In this document: one piece after another, positions 41,190 to 51,081 of the stretch | Layout of the letters: each line of letters opens with the position of its first letter | Numbering within the stretch: the first letter of the stretch is position 1 | Origin: CAJCIY01 sp964245825 | GTDB taxonomy: Bacteria; Actinomycetota; Actinomycetes; Mycobacteriales; CAJCIY01 | Direction: 5' to 3' | NCBI GenBank assembly: GCA_964245825.1 | Contig: CAXTNT010000003.1 | Span: forward strand, 1 to 64,000 | DNA length: 64,000 bases | The notes under the pieces: model-generated | What the model saw: the letters and a program-made list of their open reading frames with translations, nothing else | The model's database searches: none | Told to the model about the DNA's origin: nothing | Translations under genes and position numbers: made by a program

Positions 41190-42424
41190 CGGACCGGCAA
41201 CCAGGCGCGGACGGTGAACGTACCGGTCACAGCCACGTCGCCCGGGAGGACCTCGAGGTGGCCGCCGACAGCCTCCAGTCGGCGGCGCATGCCGGCCAGG
41301 CCGTGGCCCGGCCGGGCTGCTGTCTCACCGTGCTCGGTGTCGCCGACGAGGTTGCGCACCTCGATCTGCACTCCGTCCTCCCAGTGGCGTTCAACCCGGA
41401 CGGCGCCGCCGCGGCGTCCATGCTTGATGGCGTTGGTCAGCATCTCCTGCATGACGCGGAAGACCACGACGTCGAGATCGGGCGGCAACGGCTGGACGCT
41501 GCCGGTCTCCGTGAACGTGAGGTCATGTCCGCTGGCTCGTAGCCCGTCGAGGAGGGCGTCGAGCCGACCGGCCGGCGCCGGCGCAGGCGGTCCGCCGGTG
41601 CTGCTGAGCACCTGGCGAACGTCTTGGAGCGAGGACCGGGCCGTCGTGGCGACGTTCGCCATGGTCGCCTTCAGCGCGCTGCTATCCGTGTCATCGAGGA
41701 ACTGCGCGGACTCCGCCTGGGCGAGGATCACCGCCAGGGAGTGGCCGACGACGTCATGGACGTCGCGGGCCAGCTCGGCCTGCTGCTCCCGCAACCTGGC
41801 GACCTCCCGGGCGGCCACGGTGTCCCCGATGGCCCGCGCCGCGGCCTCCTCGGCCGCCAGCTGGCGGCTCGACGCTGATCGCGCGCGGGCACCGAAGCCG
41901 AACGCCAGTCCCGCCAGCCACGGCAGCCCCAGGACCGCCGACACGGCGCTCACCACGATGACCGCCCACGAACGCTCGGACATCCGGACCGCGGCCGCGA
42001 CACCTGCGTAGCCCGCCACGTCGCGCAGCACCCCGATGCCCACGGACCGGACGTAGAGCAGGAGGACCGCGGCGGACAGCGGGATGGACACGCCACTGAG
42101 CCACACCGTCGCCACCCGACCCCAGCGCGCACAGCCGAAGGCCAGGAGTACGACGGCGAGCTCGACGAGCATGAGCTGGAGGTCGCAGGCGAGCTGCACT
42201 GCGTACACCGCCCACGCCACCGCGAGGGCCGCCCCGGGCGCCGCACGGCAGAGGGCCACGATCAGGCCCATGGCCAGGGCGACCAGAACGAGCCACCCGT
42301 GGTCGTGATCGTGGGAGACGACGCCCATGGTCGCCTCCAGCACGCCGAGTGCCGCGACGCAGACGCCGAGCGTCAGATCCGGCACGGATGCGCGCCGAAC
42401 GAGCGTCCGCAGGCCGGTACGCAC
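41186..42424 (-). CDS. HisKA_3 sensor histidine kinase
   Basis: A 412-residue NarX-type kinase. The N-terminal membrane domain has about six helices with no periplasmic sensor, so the stimulus is probably membrane-borne. The phospho-acceptor is His in LARDVHDVVGHSLAVILAQ. The HATPase domain shows VMQEMLTNAIKHG (N box) and PGHGLAGMRRRLEAVGG (G box). A GTG at 42424 begins RTGLRTLVRR. It is the middle gene of an operon: DUF6518 gene, 38-bp gap, kinase, 4-nt overlap, regulator. Confidence 0.92.
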   Translation of the reverse strand: MRTGLRTLVRRASVPDLTLGVCVAALGVLEATMGVVSHDHDHGWLVLVALAMGLIVALCRAAPGAALAVAWAVYAVQLACDLQLMLVELAVVLLAFGCARWGRVATVWLSGVSIPLSAAVLLLYVRSVGIGVLRDVAGYAGVAAAVRMSERSWAVIVVSAVSAVLGLPWLAGLAFGFGARARSASSRQLAAEEAAARAIGDTVAAREVARLREQQAELARDVHDVVGHSLAVILAQAESAQFLDDTDSSALKATMANVATTARSSLQDVRQVLSSTGGPPAPAPAGRLDALLDGLRASGHDLTFTETGSVQPLPPDLDVVVFRVMQEMLTNAIKHGRRGGAVRVERHWEDGVQIEVRNLVGDTEHGETAARPGHGLAGMRRRLEAVGGHLEVLPGDVAVTGTFTVRAWLPVR

Positions 42425-42462
42425 AGCGTTGGGTTCTACCTCCTGCCGAGCCAGTCGCAGCG

Positions 42463-43164
42463 TCAGAGCTGGGCGATCACATCCTGGCTGTAGACCCCGA
42501 CGAAGGCCAGCGCCGTCCCGGCAGCCACGAGCGCGGACACGGCGGCGCTGCCCCAGTGGCGGGGCCGCCTCGAGGCCGCGACGACGAGCAGGAGGACACC
42601 CACGGCCATCTCCCCCACCCAGTACGGGTGGTAGGTCGTGCCGGCGATGACCGTCAGCCCGTACACCCCTTCGCCGACGAGCACCCCGGCCACCGCGCCC
42701 GACCCGACACCGGCCCGAATCGGGCGGTGCCCTCGTGTCCAGCTGGCCGCCAGGCCAAGCAGCGGACCGGCCAGCACCGCGGCGGCACCCCAGACGACAA
42801 GCACTGGCTGGGCTGAGGAAGCATCGTGCAGCGCGACGGTGCCGACGGCGTAGCCCGCCAGCAGCGCGCCGAGACTCACGGTGCCGCTGGCGGCGGCGAG
42901 GGCCGGGGTCGGGGCCAGCAGAGCCAGCAGAAAGGCCACCAGCGCCCACGGTGCCACCGAGTTGGCCAGCGACCTCAGCTCATCAGGCAGCCAGCCCTGG
43001 GCGTACGCCGTGAGGATGCCCACGACGAGAGCGACACCGGCCGTCGCGAGCATCACGGCCACCGTCCTGGCCCTGCCCCGGACCGGCGCCGGGCCGCCCG
43101 TCGTCGGGCGCGGGGACGAGGCTGGGGCGTGCATCCGGGCGTCGGTCGAGGCGAGAGAGGTCAT
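42463..43164 (-). CDS. DUF6518-family membrane protein
   Basis: A 233-residue protein with about seven hydrophobic helices and a 35-residue charged cytoplasmic N-terminus. Features of the family include GWLPDELRSLANSVAPWALVAFLLAL near helix 2 and VGEGVYGLTVIAGTTYHPYWVGEMAVGV near helix 6. It has no known function. Co-orientation with a two-component system 38 bp downstream suggests it is part of, or is sensed by, that signalling unit. It is divergent from furA across 165 bp. Confidence 0.75.
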   Translation of the reverse strand: MTSLASTDARMHAPASSPRPTTGGPAPVRGRARTVAVMLATAGVALVVGILTAYAQGWLPDELRSLANSVAPWALVAFLLALLAPTPALAAASGTVSLGALLAGYAVGTVALHDASSAQPVLVVWGAAAVLAGPLLGLAASWTRGHRPIRAGVGSGAVAGVLVGEGVYGLTVIAGTTYHPYWVGEMAVGVLLLVVAASRRPRHWGSAAVSALVAAGTALAFVGVYSQDVIAQL

Positions 43165-43294
43165 GACCTGACGCTAGGGACAGGGTCCGCCTCGGCCATC
43201 CACCGGACGGTCGCTACTTCCGCCCCCGAGGCTCGAGGTGCGGCACCTGCGGATGAGGCGGCTGGGGCCCTGGTCTGCACAGATGAGGCTTGTC

Positions 43295-43308
43295 TTGAAC
43301 TATTCCAA
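43295..43308. promoter_or_regulatory. Candidate FurA box upstream of furA-katG
   Basis: TTGAACTATTCCAA, an imperfect palindrome (TTG-A...T-CAA symmetry) in an AT-rich patch 21 bp before the furA start, resembles the autoregulatory FurA operators of Streptomyces and mycobacteria. Confidence 0.5.
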
Positions 43309-43329
43309 ATTTCGTGCATACTCGGAAGC

Positions 43330-43773
43330 GTGCCCACGACGGACTTCGAGCGCTCACTGCGCGGAGCTTCGTTGCGGGTGACACGCCCTCGGCTTGCTGT
43401 GCTGGCCGCGGTGTACGAGCATCCACACGCGGATACGGACTCGATCATCCGGGTCGCGCGCGCGGATCTCCGCGAGGTCTCCCACCAGGCGGTGTACGAC
43501 GTGTTGCGCGTGTTGACCGCCGCCGGGCTCGTACGCCGCATCGAGCCGCCGGGCTCGGTGGCACGCTACGAAGCGCGGGTCGGCGACAACCACCACCACG
43601 TCGTGTGCCGGTCGTGCGGCGCCATCGCCGACGTCGACTGCGCCGTCGGCGACACGCCCTGCCTGACCGCGTCCGACGACCGGGGCTTCACCATCGACGA
43701 GGCCGAGGTGACCTACTGGGGCCGATGCCCCGCCTGCTCGACCACGGCCATCTCGTCTGTACCCAGCTTCTGA
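43330..43773 (+). CDS. furA: FurA-type redox/iron regulator
   Basis: A 147-residue Fur-family repressor. Its winged helix (LRVTRPRLAVLAAVYEHPHADTDSIIRVARA ... SHQAVYDVLRVLTAAGLVRRI) is followed by the metal-binding VGDNHHHVVCRSCGAIADVDC and a terminal CPAC zinc pair. The position 65 bp upstream of katG is the classical FurA-KatG arrangement, where FurA represses itself and the catalase-peroxidase until oxidised. The GTG start follows a short leader containing a FurA-like box. Confidence 0.95.
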   Translation: MPTTDFERSLRGASLRVTRPRLAVLAAVYEHPHADTDSIIRVARADLREVSHQAVYDVLRVLTAAGLVRRIEPPGSVARYEARVGDNHHHVVCRSCGAIADVDCAVGDTPCLTASDDRGFTIDEAEVTYWGRCPACSTTAISSVPSF

Positions 43774-43838
43774 GCTCCAAGGTCCTGAGCACCACGTTCT
43801 GATCGCCCGCTGATAGGCCCGTCCCGAAAGGATTTCCC

Positions 43839-46070
<2,232 letters not shown>

Positions 46071-46086
46071 TCGCGTGTAGCGCGAA

Positions 46087-46127
46087 ACAGCGGCGGCGAG
46101 CGGAAGGAATCCGCTCGCCGCCGCTGT
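46087..46127. terminator. Strong hairpin after katG
   Basis: A perfect 17-bp stem (arms begin ACAGCGGCGG and end CCGCCGCTGT) with loop AAGGAAT, placed between convergent katG and a channel-like gene. It is probably bidirectional. Confidence 0.85.
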
Positions 46128-46140
46128 CCGGCTGGTCGTG

Positions 46141-46935
46141 CTAGCTGCGACGTGCGCCCGGGTTGCCGGCGGAAGCCTGCTGCTCGCGGAGCTTGTTCTT
46201 GGCCTGCGCGGCGAGCTCTTCCTTGTGCGCGGCGAGGTTCTCGCGAATGGTGCCGCTTTCTTCACTGACCTTCTGCAGTGCGTTCTCCCACCGACCACGC
46301 ATGGGCTGGATGAGCCCCCCGCCGACCCCGACGATGATGACACCGGTGAGGCTGGCCAGGACGGCGTACTCGATGGGGGTCGTGATCGCCGTGGCGACCC
46401 CGATCTGGTTCAGCGCCGCGACGAGGCCGAAGAAGAGGATCGCGGCGGAGGCGGCGGTCCCGAGTCCGGGGCCGTAGGACAAGCCACCGAGCGCGCCGGT
46501 GATGAAGGTCTTGACACCGGCGGCGATCGCGGCGGCGATGACCAGGATGACGATCGCGACGAAGGCCTTCGGCAGGAACGCGATGATCGCCTTCAGGTAC
46601 GAGGAGATCGGGTTGTCCGCTCCGAACACCCCGAAGGCCTCGGACAGGCCGAACAGCAGGACGACGTAGTAGACGAGCTTGGCGAGGATCGCGGCGGCGT
46701 CGTACTGACTTCTCGACAGCGCCTGCTTGACCCCGCCGCGCTCGACGAGGTCGTCGAACCCGACCTTCTGGAGCACCCTGGTGATGATCTTCTCGAGTAC
46801 CTTCGCGACGAAGTAGAAGACCAGGAAGATGACCACGGCGATCAGGAGCTTGGGAATGAAGGAGAACACGTTGGTCAGGGCGCTGGTGAGGCTGCCCCCG
46901 ACGTTCACGCTCGAGGCCACAACAGTGGTGCTCAC
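46141..46935 (-). CDS. CmpX/conserved-TM-helix mechanosensitive channel-like protein
   Basis: A 264-residue membrane protein with about five helices. Two copies of the conserved TM-helix motif are visible: FIPKLLIAVVIFLVFYFVAKVLEKIITRVLQKVG and FLPKAFVAIVILVIAAAIAAGVKTFI. VYYVVLLFGLSEAFGV lies between. It lacks the MscS beta domain. The C-terminal 60 residues are a charged coiled coil (WENALQKVSEESGTIRENLAAHKEEL). Relatives sense membrane tension and affect c-di-GMP or sigma-factor signalling in Pseudomonas (CmpX). It lies 52 bp downstream of the PRC-barrel gene in the same direction. Confidence 0.82.
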   Translation of the reverse strand: MSTTVVASSVNVGGSLTSALTNVFSFIPKLLIAVVIFLVFYFVAKVLEKIITRVLQKVGFDDLVERGGVKQALSRSQYDAAAILAKLVYYVVLLFGLSEAFGVFGADNPISSYLKAIIAFLPKAFVAIVILVIAAAIAAGVKTFITGALGGLSYGPGLGTAASAAILFFGLVAALNQIGVATAITTPIEYAVLASLTGVIIVGVGGGLIQPMRGRWENALQKVSEESGTIRENLAAHKEELAAQAKNKLREQQASAGNPGARRS

Positions 46936-46987
46936 GGCAGAATTACCTTTCGGGTAGTGGTTGTCAGGGCTGGCACGTGCTGGCGGA

Positions 46988-47749
46988 CTAGCGGGCGTCG
47001 ATATCGCCGTCGGTCTCGATCCGCTCCTTGCGCACGGATTCGCTGACCTGCTGGTCCTCGGTCACCGTCTCGGTCCCGAGGCGCACCCGCTCGACCGGGA
47101 CGGTCTCCTTGCTGGTCACGATCTGCTCGCCGTGGAGCACGACCTCGTGCTCCTCCTCCGAGATGTCCGCGCCGCCCATGGCCGCCGCACGGTTTCCGTC
47201 GGTGATCGGCTCCCGCTCGATCCGTACCTCTTCGTGCGACACCGGCACGGTCCGAATGACGTTCTCGGTGACGATGTACTTGCGCAGCCGGACGCGGCCG
47301 GTCTCCTCGCTGCGGGTCCCGACATGCAGCTGCTCCTCGGAGCGGGTCATGGCCTTGTCCGTCTCCGGACCCGAGGTGTCCCGGCCGACCGCGCCCTGCG
47401 CGATGCGAGGCGCGCCCGTCGAGGTGACGGTCTCGCCGGCGGACGGAACCGCGTAGTAGGTGAACAGCTCCGCCTCGTCCTGCTGCGACAGCTCGTCGCC
47501 GGGATCGTGGTGCGGCGCCTGGGAGACCTCGTCCTTGCTGTACGGGAGGGTGAGCGTCGCGCCGGTCTGCGAGGCGGCGGCAAGCGGAAGCAGCGCTTCC
47601 TTCGAGCCGAACATCCCGGTCTTCACGACCACCCACTCCGGCTTGCCGGTCTCGGTGTCCAGGAACACACCGCTGACCTTCCCGAGCTTGCTGCCGTCCT
47701 TGCCCTCGACGGTCGAACCCTCGAGGCTGTCTTGATCGAACTGGGGCAT
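46988..47749 (-). CDS. PRC-barrel and DUF2382 (YsnF/AvaK) stress protein
   Basis: A 253-residue protein. The N-terminal PRC-barrel (about 10-75) has GSTVEGKDGSKLGKVSGVFLDTETGKPEWVVVKTGMFG. The C-terminal DUF2382 (about 135-245) has MTRSEEQLHVGTRSEETGRVRLRKYIVTENV, VSHEEVRIEREPI and SEEEHEVVLHGEQIVTSKETVPVERVRL. This domain pair is widespread in actinobacteria and Deinococcus and tied to general and oxidative stress, without a known reaction. ATG 47749 has AGGAG 6 bp upstream. It heads an operon with the channel-like gene. Confidence 0.92.
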   Translation of the reverse strand: MPQFDQDSLEGSTVEGKDGSKLGKVSGVFLDTETGKPEWVVVKTGMFGSKEALLPLAAASQTGATLTLPYSKDEVSQAPHHDPGDELSQQDEAELFTYYAVPSAGETVTSTGAPRIAQGAVGRDTSGPETDKAMTRSEEQLHVGTRSEETGRVRLRKYIVTENVIRTVPVSHEEVRIEREPITDGNRAAAMGGADISEEEHEVVLHGEQIVTSKETVPVERVRLGTETVTEDQQVSESVRKERIETDGDIDAR

Positions 47750-47868
47750 GCTGGCTCCTGGGGACACGGTGGGATGCCCGTCACGTGCTGGGCGATCCGA
47801 TCGTGCCCCGGCCCCAACGGCCGCGCACCCCTACGACTTGTGGACCAAAACGTGACGGGGTACGCAGG

Positions 47869-49149
47869 TCATTTCGCGAGCCACGTGATGACCACCCGCC
47901 GATCGGCGTCCCGGCCGGAGGCGGTGGCGTTCGAGGAGGCGGGATCAGCCTCGCCGGCGGAAGCGACACTGATCGCGACCCCCCGACCGACCAGTCCGCC
48001 CAGACGCGTGGCGACGGCGACAGCGCGCTGCTGAGCCAGGTTGCGGTTGAGCTCGGCAGTCGCGGCGGAGTCGGTGTAGCCGACGACCACGACCGTGGTG
48101 GCGTGACGCGCGAGCAGCACCTGCGCCGCCGACGCGATCGCCTGCTTCGCGGCGGCATCAAGTGACGAGCTGCCACTGGCGAACAGCACCGTTCCGGCCA
48201 CCTGGGTGCGAGCCGGCTGGGCGAGCGGCCCTGCCCCTCGAGCCGGCGCACCGAGGGCCAGGTCCGAACCGCCGACCTGGGCGGCAACCGACGGAGGGCT
48301 CTCGGACTTCGCCGGAGACTGGCTGACGGCCAGCAGTCCGGCGGCGAGGGCCACACCGCAGGTCGCGACCAGTGCAGCCGATGCGAGGGCGTGCTTCCGT
48401 ACCGACTTGAGGCCGAGAAGCAGGGGAAACGGGACGAGCGCCACCAGGCGTCGGTCCCGACGGGCGAGGGGCTCCGCAAGGTCCGCGCACGCAGCGCACT
48501 CGAGCAGATGCTCGCCTGCGCGCAGTGCCGTCTGCCGCTTCAGGTCGCCGGCGGAGACGGCCATCAGCACGGGTCGGCATCGGGTCGAGGGCAAGGTCTG
48601 GCGCCGCATCGAGACGACGTAGTTCACCCGCGCGGCGGCGCGCCCGCGGGCCGACCGGGCCCGCACGGCGGCGGGCGTGGGCGAGGGCCCGAGGCGGTCG
48701 AGCTGCAGCAGGAGCGCCTCGCGTGCCTGTGCCGGCAGCAGCGCGAGGGCCCGTGCCATGGCCGCACGCTCTTCGGTGGACACGGCATGTTCGTGCGGGT
48801 CGTCGGGGACGGAGGGATCGAACAGTCGGTGCTGATTTCGGTGCGCGGTGCGGCGCTGGCGATGCTCCGAGATGCTGAGATGCCGCGCTGTCGTGATCGC
48901 GTACGCACCGACCGTCGCCGGTTCCAGTCGATCACGGACCTCGAACAGGCGGGTGAGGGTCTCCTGGACGAGATCCTCGACCTCGTCCAGGACCCCAGCG
49001 GCAACCAGAAACTCCCGGATCGCGGGGCCGAGGGCGAGCACCTCCTCGTCCGTCAGCCGCTGGCCACTGTCGTGGAGCGACGAGGAGGGAGCGCCGCGTC
49101 CGGACATCCGAGAGAGGGGATGACGCGAGCGATCGGTCGACATCGACAC
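47869..49149 (-). CDS. Membrane-tethered ECF-sigma-like protein fused to zinc finger, TM helix and OmpA domain
   Basis: A 426-residue single frame with four parts. Residues about 50-100 look like sigma region 2 (LDEVEDLVQETLTRLFEVRDRLEPATVGAYAITTARHLSISEHRQRR). About 129-184 look like a divergent region 4 (ALALLPAQAREALLLQLDRLG then a basic helix). His214-x3-Cys218-x2-Cys221 (GEHLLECAAC) is the anti-sigma zinc-finger pattern. A helix at about 253-275 is followed by an Ala/Pro-rich linker and an OmpA C-terminal domain (319-424; VLFASGSSSLD, VVVGYTDSAATAELNRNLAQQRA, RDADRRVVI). The GTG at 49149 is chosen for AGGAGG 5 bp upstream. The OmpA domain would contact peptidoglycan while the sigma part stays cytosolic. 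The function is inferred. Confidence 0.8.
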   Translation of the reverse strand: MSMSTDRSRHPLSRMSGRGAPSSSLHDSGQRLTDEEVLALGPAIREFLVAAGVLDEVEDLVQETLTRLFEVRDRLEPATVGAYAITTARHLSISEHRQRRTAHRNQHRLFDPSVPDDPHEHAVSTEERAAMARALALLPAQAREALLLQLDRLGPSPTPAAVRARSARGRAAARVNYVVSMRRQTLPSTRCRPVLMAVSAGDLKRQTALRAGEHLLECAACADLAEPLARRDRRLVALVPFPLLLGLKSVRKHALASAALVATCGVALAAGLLAVSQSPAKSESPPSVAAQVGGSDLALGAPARGAGPLAQPARTQVAGTVLFASGSSSLDAAAKQAIASAAQVLLARHATTVVVVGYTDSAATAELNRNLAQQRAVAVATRLGGLVGRGVAISVASAGEADPASSNATASGRDADRRVVITWLAK

Positions 49150-49289
49150 GCGCGCCTCCTGACGTCGCCAAGGACCCGAGGGCGTCCCTGACCGTACCTG
49201 GCTCATGGGGATCTGGCGTGGACGAACGGTCGATCACGGCGTCGACCGGAGGGTTTGCCCGACCATCGGCTCGGTGCAATCATCCGCGG

Positions 49290-49808
49290 GTGACGGCGGG
49301 CTTCGATGAGGTAGATCGGCCCGATCTCCTGGCGGCGCTGCAGTACCAGCGGGCCTCGGTGCGCGCAATCGTGGACGGTCTCTCCGAGGAGCACTGGCAT
49401 ACCTCGGTGGTGCCGTCGGGTTGGACGCCGGCCGGGCTGATCGCGCACCTCGGGGGCGCTGAGCGTCACTGGACATGCGGGGTCGTCCTCGATCACGCCC
49501 CGGGTCACCCCTTCGACGGGGACTTCCGCGATGAGCCGTACGACCCGCATGCGCCCTTCGTCATCGACTGGCCGTCAACCAAGGTCCTGGCCTACTACGG
49601 CGACCAGGCACAGCAGACCGACGCGATGCTGGCCGCGACGGCGCTCGGATCGGCCCCACGTGGTCGGCACGGGACGGCCGACATGGCCCAGCCGCGCAGC
49701 GTGCGCGAGATCGTCCTGCATCTCATCGAGGAGACGGCTGCCCATACCGGGCACCTCGAGATCGCCCGGGAACTGCTCGACGGGCAGACCCGGCTCGGCC
49801 TGCGGTAG
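49290..49808 (+). CDS. DinB/DUF664-family protein
   Basis: A 172-residue four-helix-bundle protein: ALQYQRASVRAIVDGLSEEHWHTSVVPSGWTPAGLIAHLGGAERHW at the N-terminus supplies the first metal-ligand His, and VLHLIEETAAHTGHLEIARELLDG the C-terminal pair. This is the DinB_2/YfiT-like group, which includes thiol-dependent (mycothiol or bacillithiol) transferases. The specific reaction is unknown. The GTG 49290 is tentative. It is followed 108 bp later by a paralogue of the same family. Confidence 0.85.
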   Translation: MTAGFDEVDRPDLLAALQYQRASVRAIVDGLSEEHWHTSVVPSGWTPAGLIAHLGGAERHWTCGVVLDHAPGHPFDGDFRDEPYDPHAPFVIDWPSTKVLAYYGDQAQQTDAMLAATALGSAPRGRHGTADMAQPRSVREIVLHLIEETAAHTGHLEIARELLDGQTRLGLR

Positions 49809-49916
49809 TTATCCGAGGGGGCCGCTCATCGATGGCTAGCGGCGGCGCAGGACACCAACGCGGGCACGTCGGGGTGGCAGGATCGGGCAAAAGATCGCAT
49901 CCGTAGGGGAGGTGCC

Positions 49917-50420
49917 GTGTCGGAGCCAGCACGTCGCGAGCGTGCCCTACTCATGGAGGCGTTGGCGGGTGCGCGCGCAGGCCTTCTCGCGATCCTGGAC
50001 GGCCTGTGCGACGAGGACTTGACCCGCGCGGTGCTGCCCTCCGGCTGGACGCCGGTGGAGCTTGTGCACCACCTCACCGTGGACGTGGAGCGGTTCTGGT
50101 TCCGCGCCATCGTCGCCGGAGAGGAAATCGCTTTCACCGACGACCCCCGTGCGGGGTGGGCCGCACCGGCGGACCTGACGCCAGCGCAGGTGCTGGCCGG
50201 CTACCGCCAAGAGTGCGCGCGGGCGGACGAGGTCATTGCGGCGACGTCCCTGGACGCCGCACCGGCCTCTTGGCCGGAGGAGGCGTTCGGCAGTTGGCGG
50301 TTGGCGGACCTGCGTGCGGTGCTTGTCCACGTCATCACGGAAACGTCTCGCCACGCAGGGCAGCTCGACGCGGTGCGTGAGCTCATCGACGGCCATCAGT
50401 GGCTGGTCCTGACCGGTTGA
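49917..50420 (+). CDS. DinB/DUF664-family protein (second copy)
   Basis: A 167-residue paralogue of the preceding gene: LLMEALAGARAGLLAILDGLCDEDLTRAVLPSGWTPVELVHHLTVDVERFWF and VLVHVITETSRHAGQLDAVRELIDGHQWLV carry the same PSGWTP and HxGxL features. The similarity is at protein level only, so the duplication is old. GGGGAGG lies 5 bp before the GTG. Probable metal-dependent thiol transferase fold with unknown substrate. Confidence 0.87.
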   Translation: MSEPARRERALLMEALAGARAGLLAILDGLCDEDLTRAVLPSGWTPVELVHHLTVDVERFWFRAIVAGEEIAFTDDPRAGWAAPADLTPAQVLAGYRQECARADEVIAATSLDAAPASWPEEAFGSWRLADLRAVLVHVITETSRHAGQLDAVRELIDGHQWLVLTG

Positions 50421-50459
50421 TGCTTCGCCGGTGCACATCACGACCACTTGGAGGCTCCG

Positions 50460-51065
50460 GTGTCGGACACCACCTGTCACATGTCGATCTCACTGGACGG
50501 CTTCGTCGCCGGGCCGGATCAGAGCCGGGAGGATCCCCTGGGCAAACGGGGGCGGGAGCTGCACGGCTGGCACATCGGCGACCCGCGGGCCAACGACGCT
50601 GACACGATCGCGACCGGGTGGCTCATGCGCCCCCGGGGTGCGTACGTGATGGGGCGAAACATGTTCGGCCCGATCCGCGGTGACTGGGATCAGGACTGGT
50701 CTGGTTGGTGGGGCCCCGAACCGCCGTACCACGCGCCGGTCTTCGTGCTGACCCATCACCGCCACGATCCGATCGAGATGGACGGCGGGACCACGTTCCA
50801 CTTCGTCACCGACGGCTTCGAGGCGGCCTACTCTGCAGCGTGTGCGGCCGCCGGGGGCAACGGGGTGGACATCGCTGGTGGGGCCTCGACCGTCCGACAG
50901 GCGTTGGCCGCCGGCGTGATCGACGAGTTCACCCTCGACATCGCGCCCGTCCTGCTCGGTTCGGGCGAGCGCATCTTCGATGGGGTCGAGTCCTTCGGCT
51001 TCGAGCCCGACCAGGTGCTGCACTCACCGCTGACCACCCACATCCGTTACCGCCGTGTCAGCTGA
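50460..51065 (+). CDS. RibD C-terminal/dihydrofolate reductase-like protein
   Basis: A 201-residue protein of the RibD_C/DHFR-like superfamily: SISLDGFVAGPDQSREDPLG at the N-terminus, GAYVMGRNMFGPIRGDW for NADPH binding, VFVLTHHRHDPIEMDGGTTFHFV, and DIAGGASTVRQALAAGVIDEFTLDIAPVLLGSGERIFDG. It is probably an NAD(P)H-dependent reductase of unknown substrate. The GTG 50460 follows GGAGG at a 5-bp gap. It comes 40 bp after the second DinB gene and could be co-transcribed. It is not a folate-pathway gene by context. Confidence 0.87.
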   Translation: MSDTTCHMSISLDGFVAGPDQSREDPLGKRGRELHGWHIGDPRANDADTIATGWLMRPRGAYVMGRNMFGPIRGDWDQDWSGWWGPEPPYHAPVFVLTHHRHDPIEMDGGTTFHFVTDGFEAAYSAACAAAGGNGVDIAGGASTVRQALAAGVIDEFTLDIAPVLLGSGERIFDGVESFGFEPDQVLHSPLTTHIRYRRVS

Positions 51066-51081
51066 CTCCACGCCCGGTCGT

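Noticed and set aside
46138..47046. Forward frame opposite the channel-like gene, Asp/Glu/Gly-rich
   Set aside because: It is the complement of hydrophobic helices of the real reverse gene.
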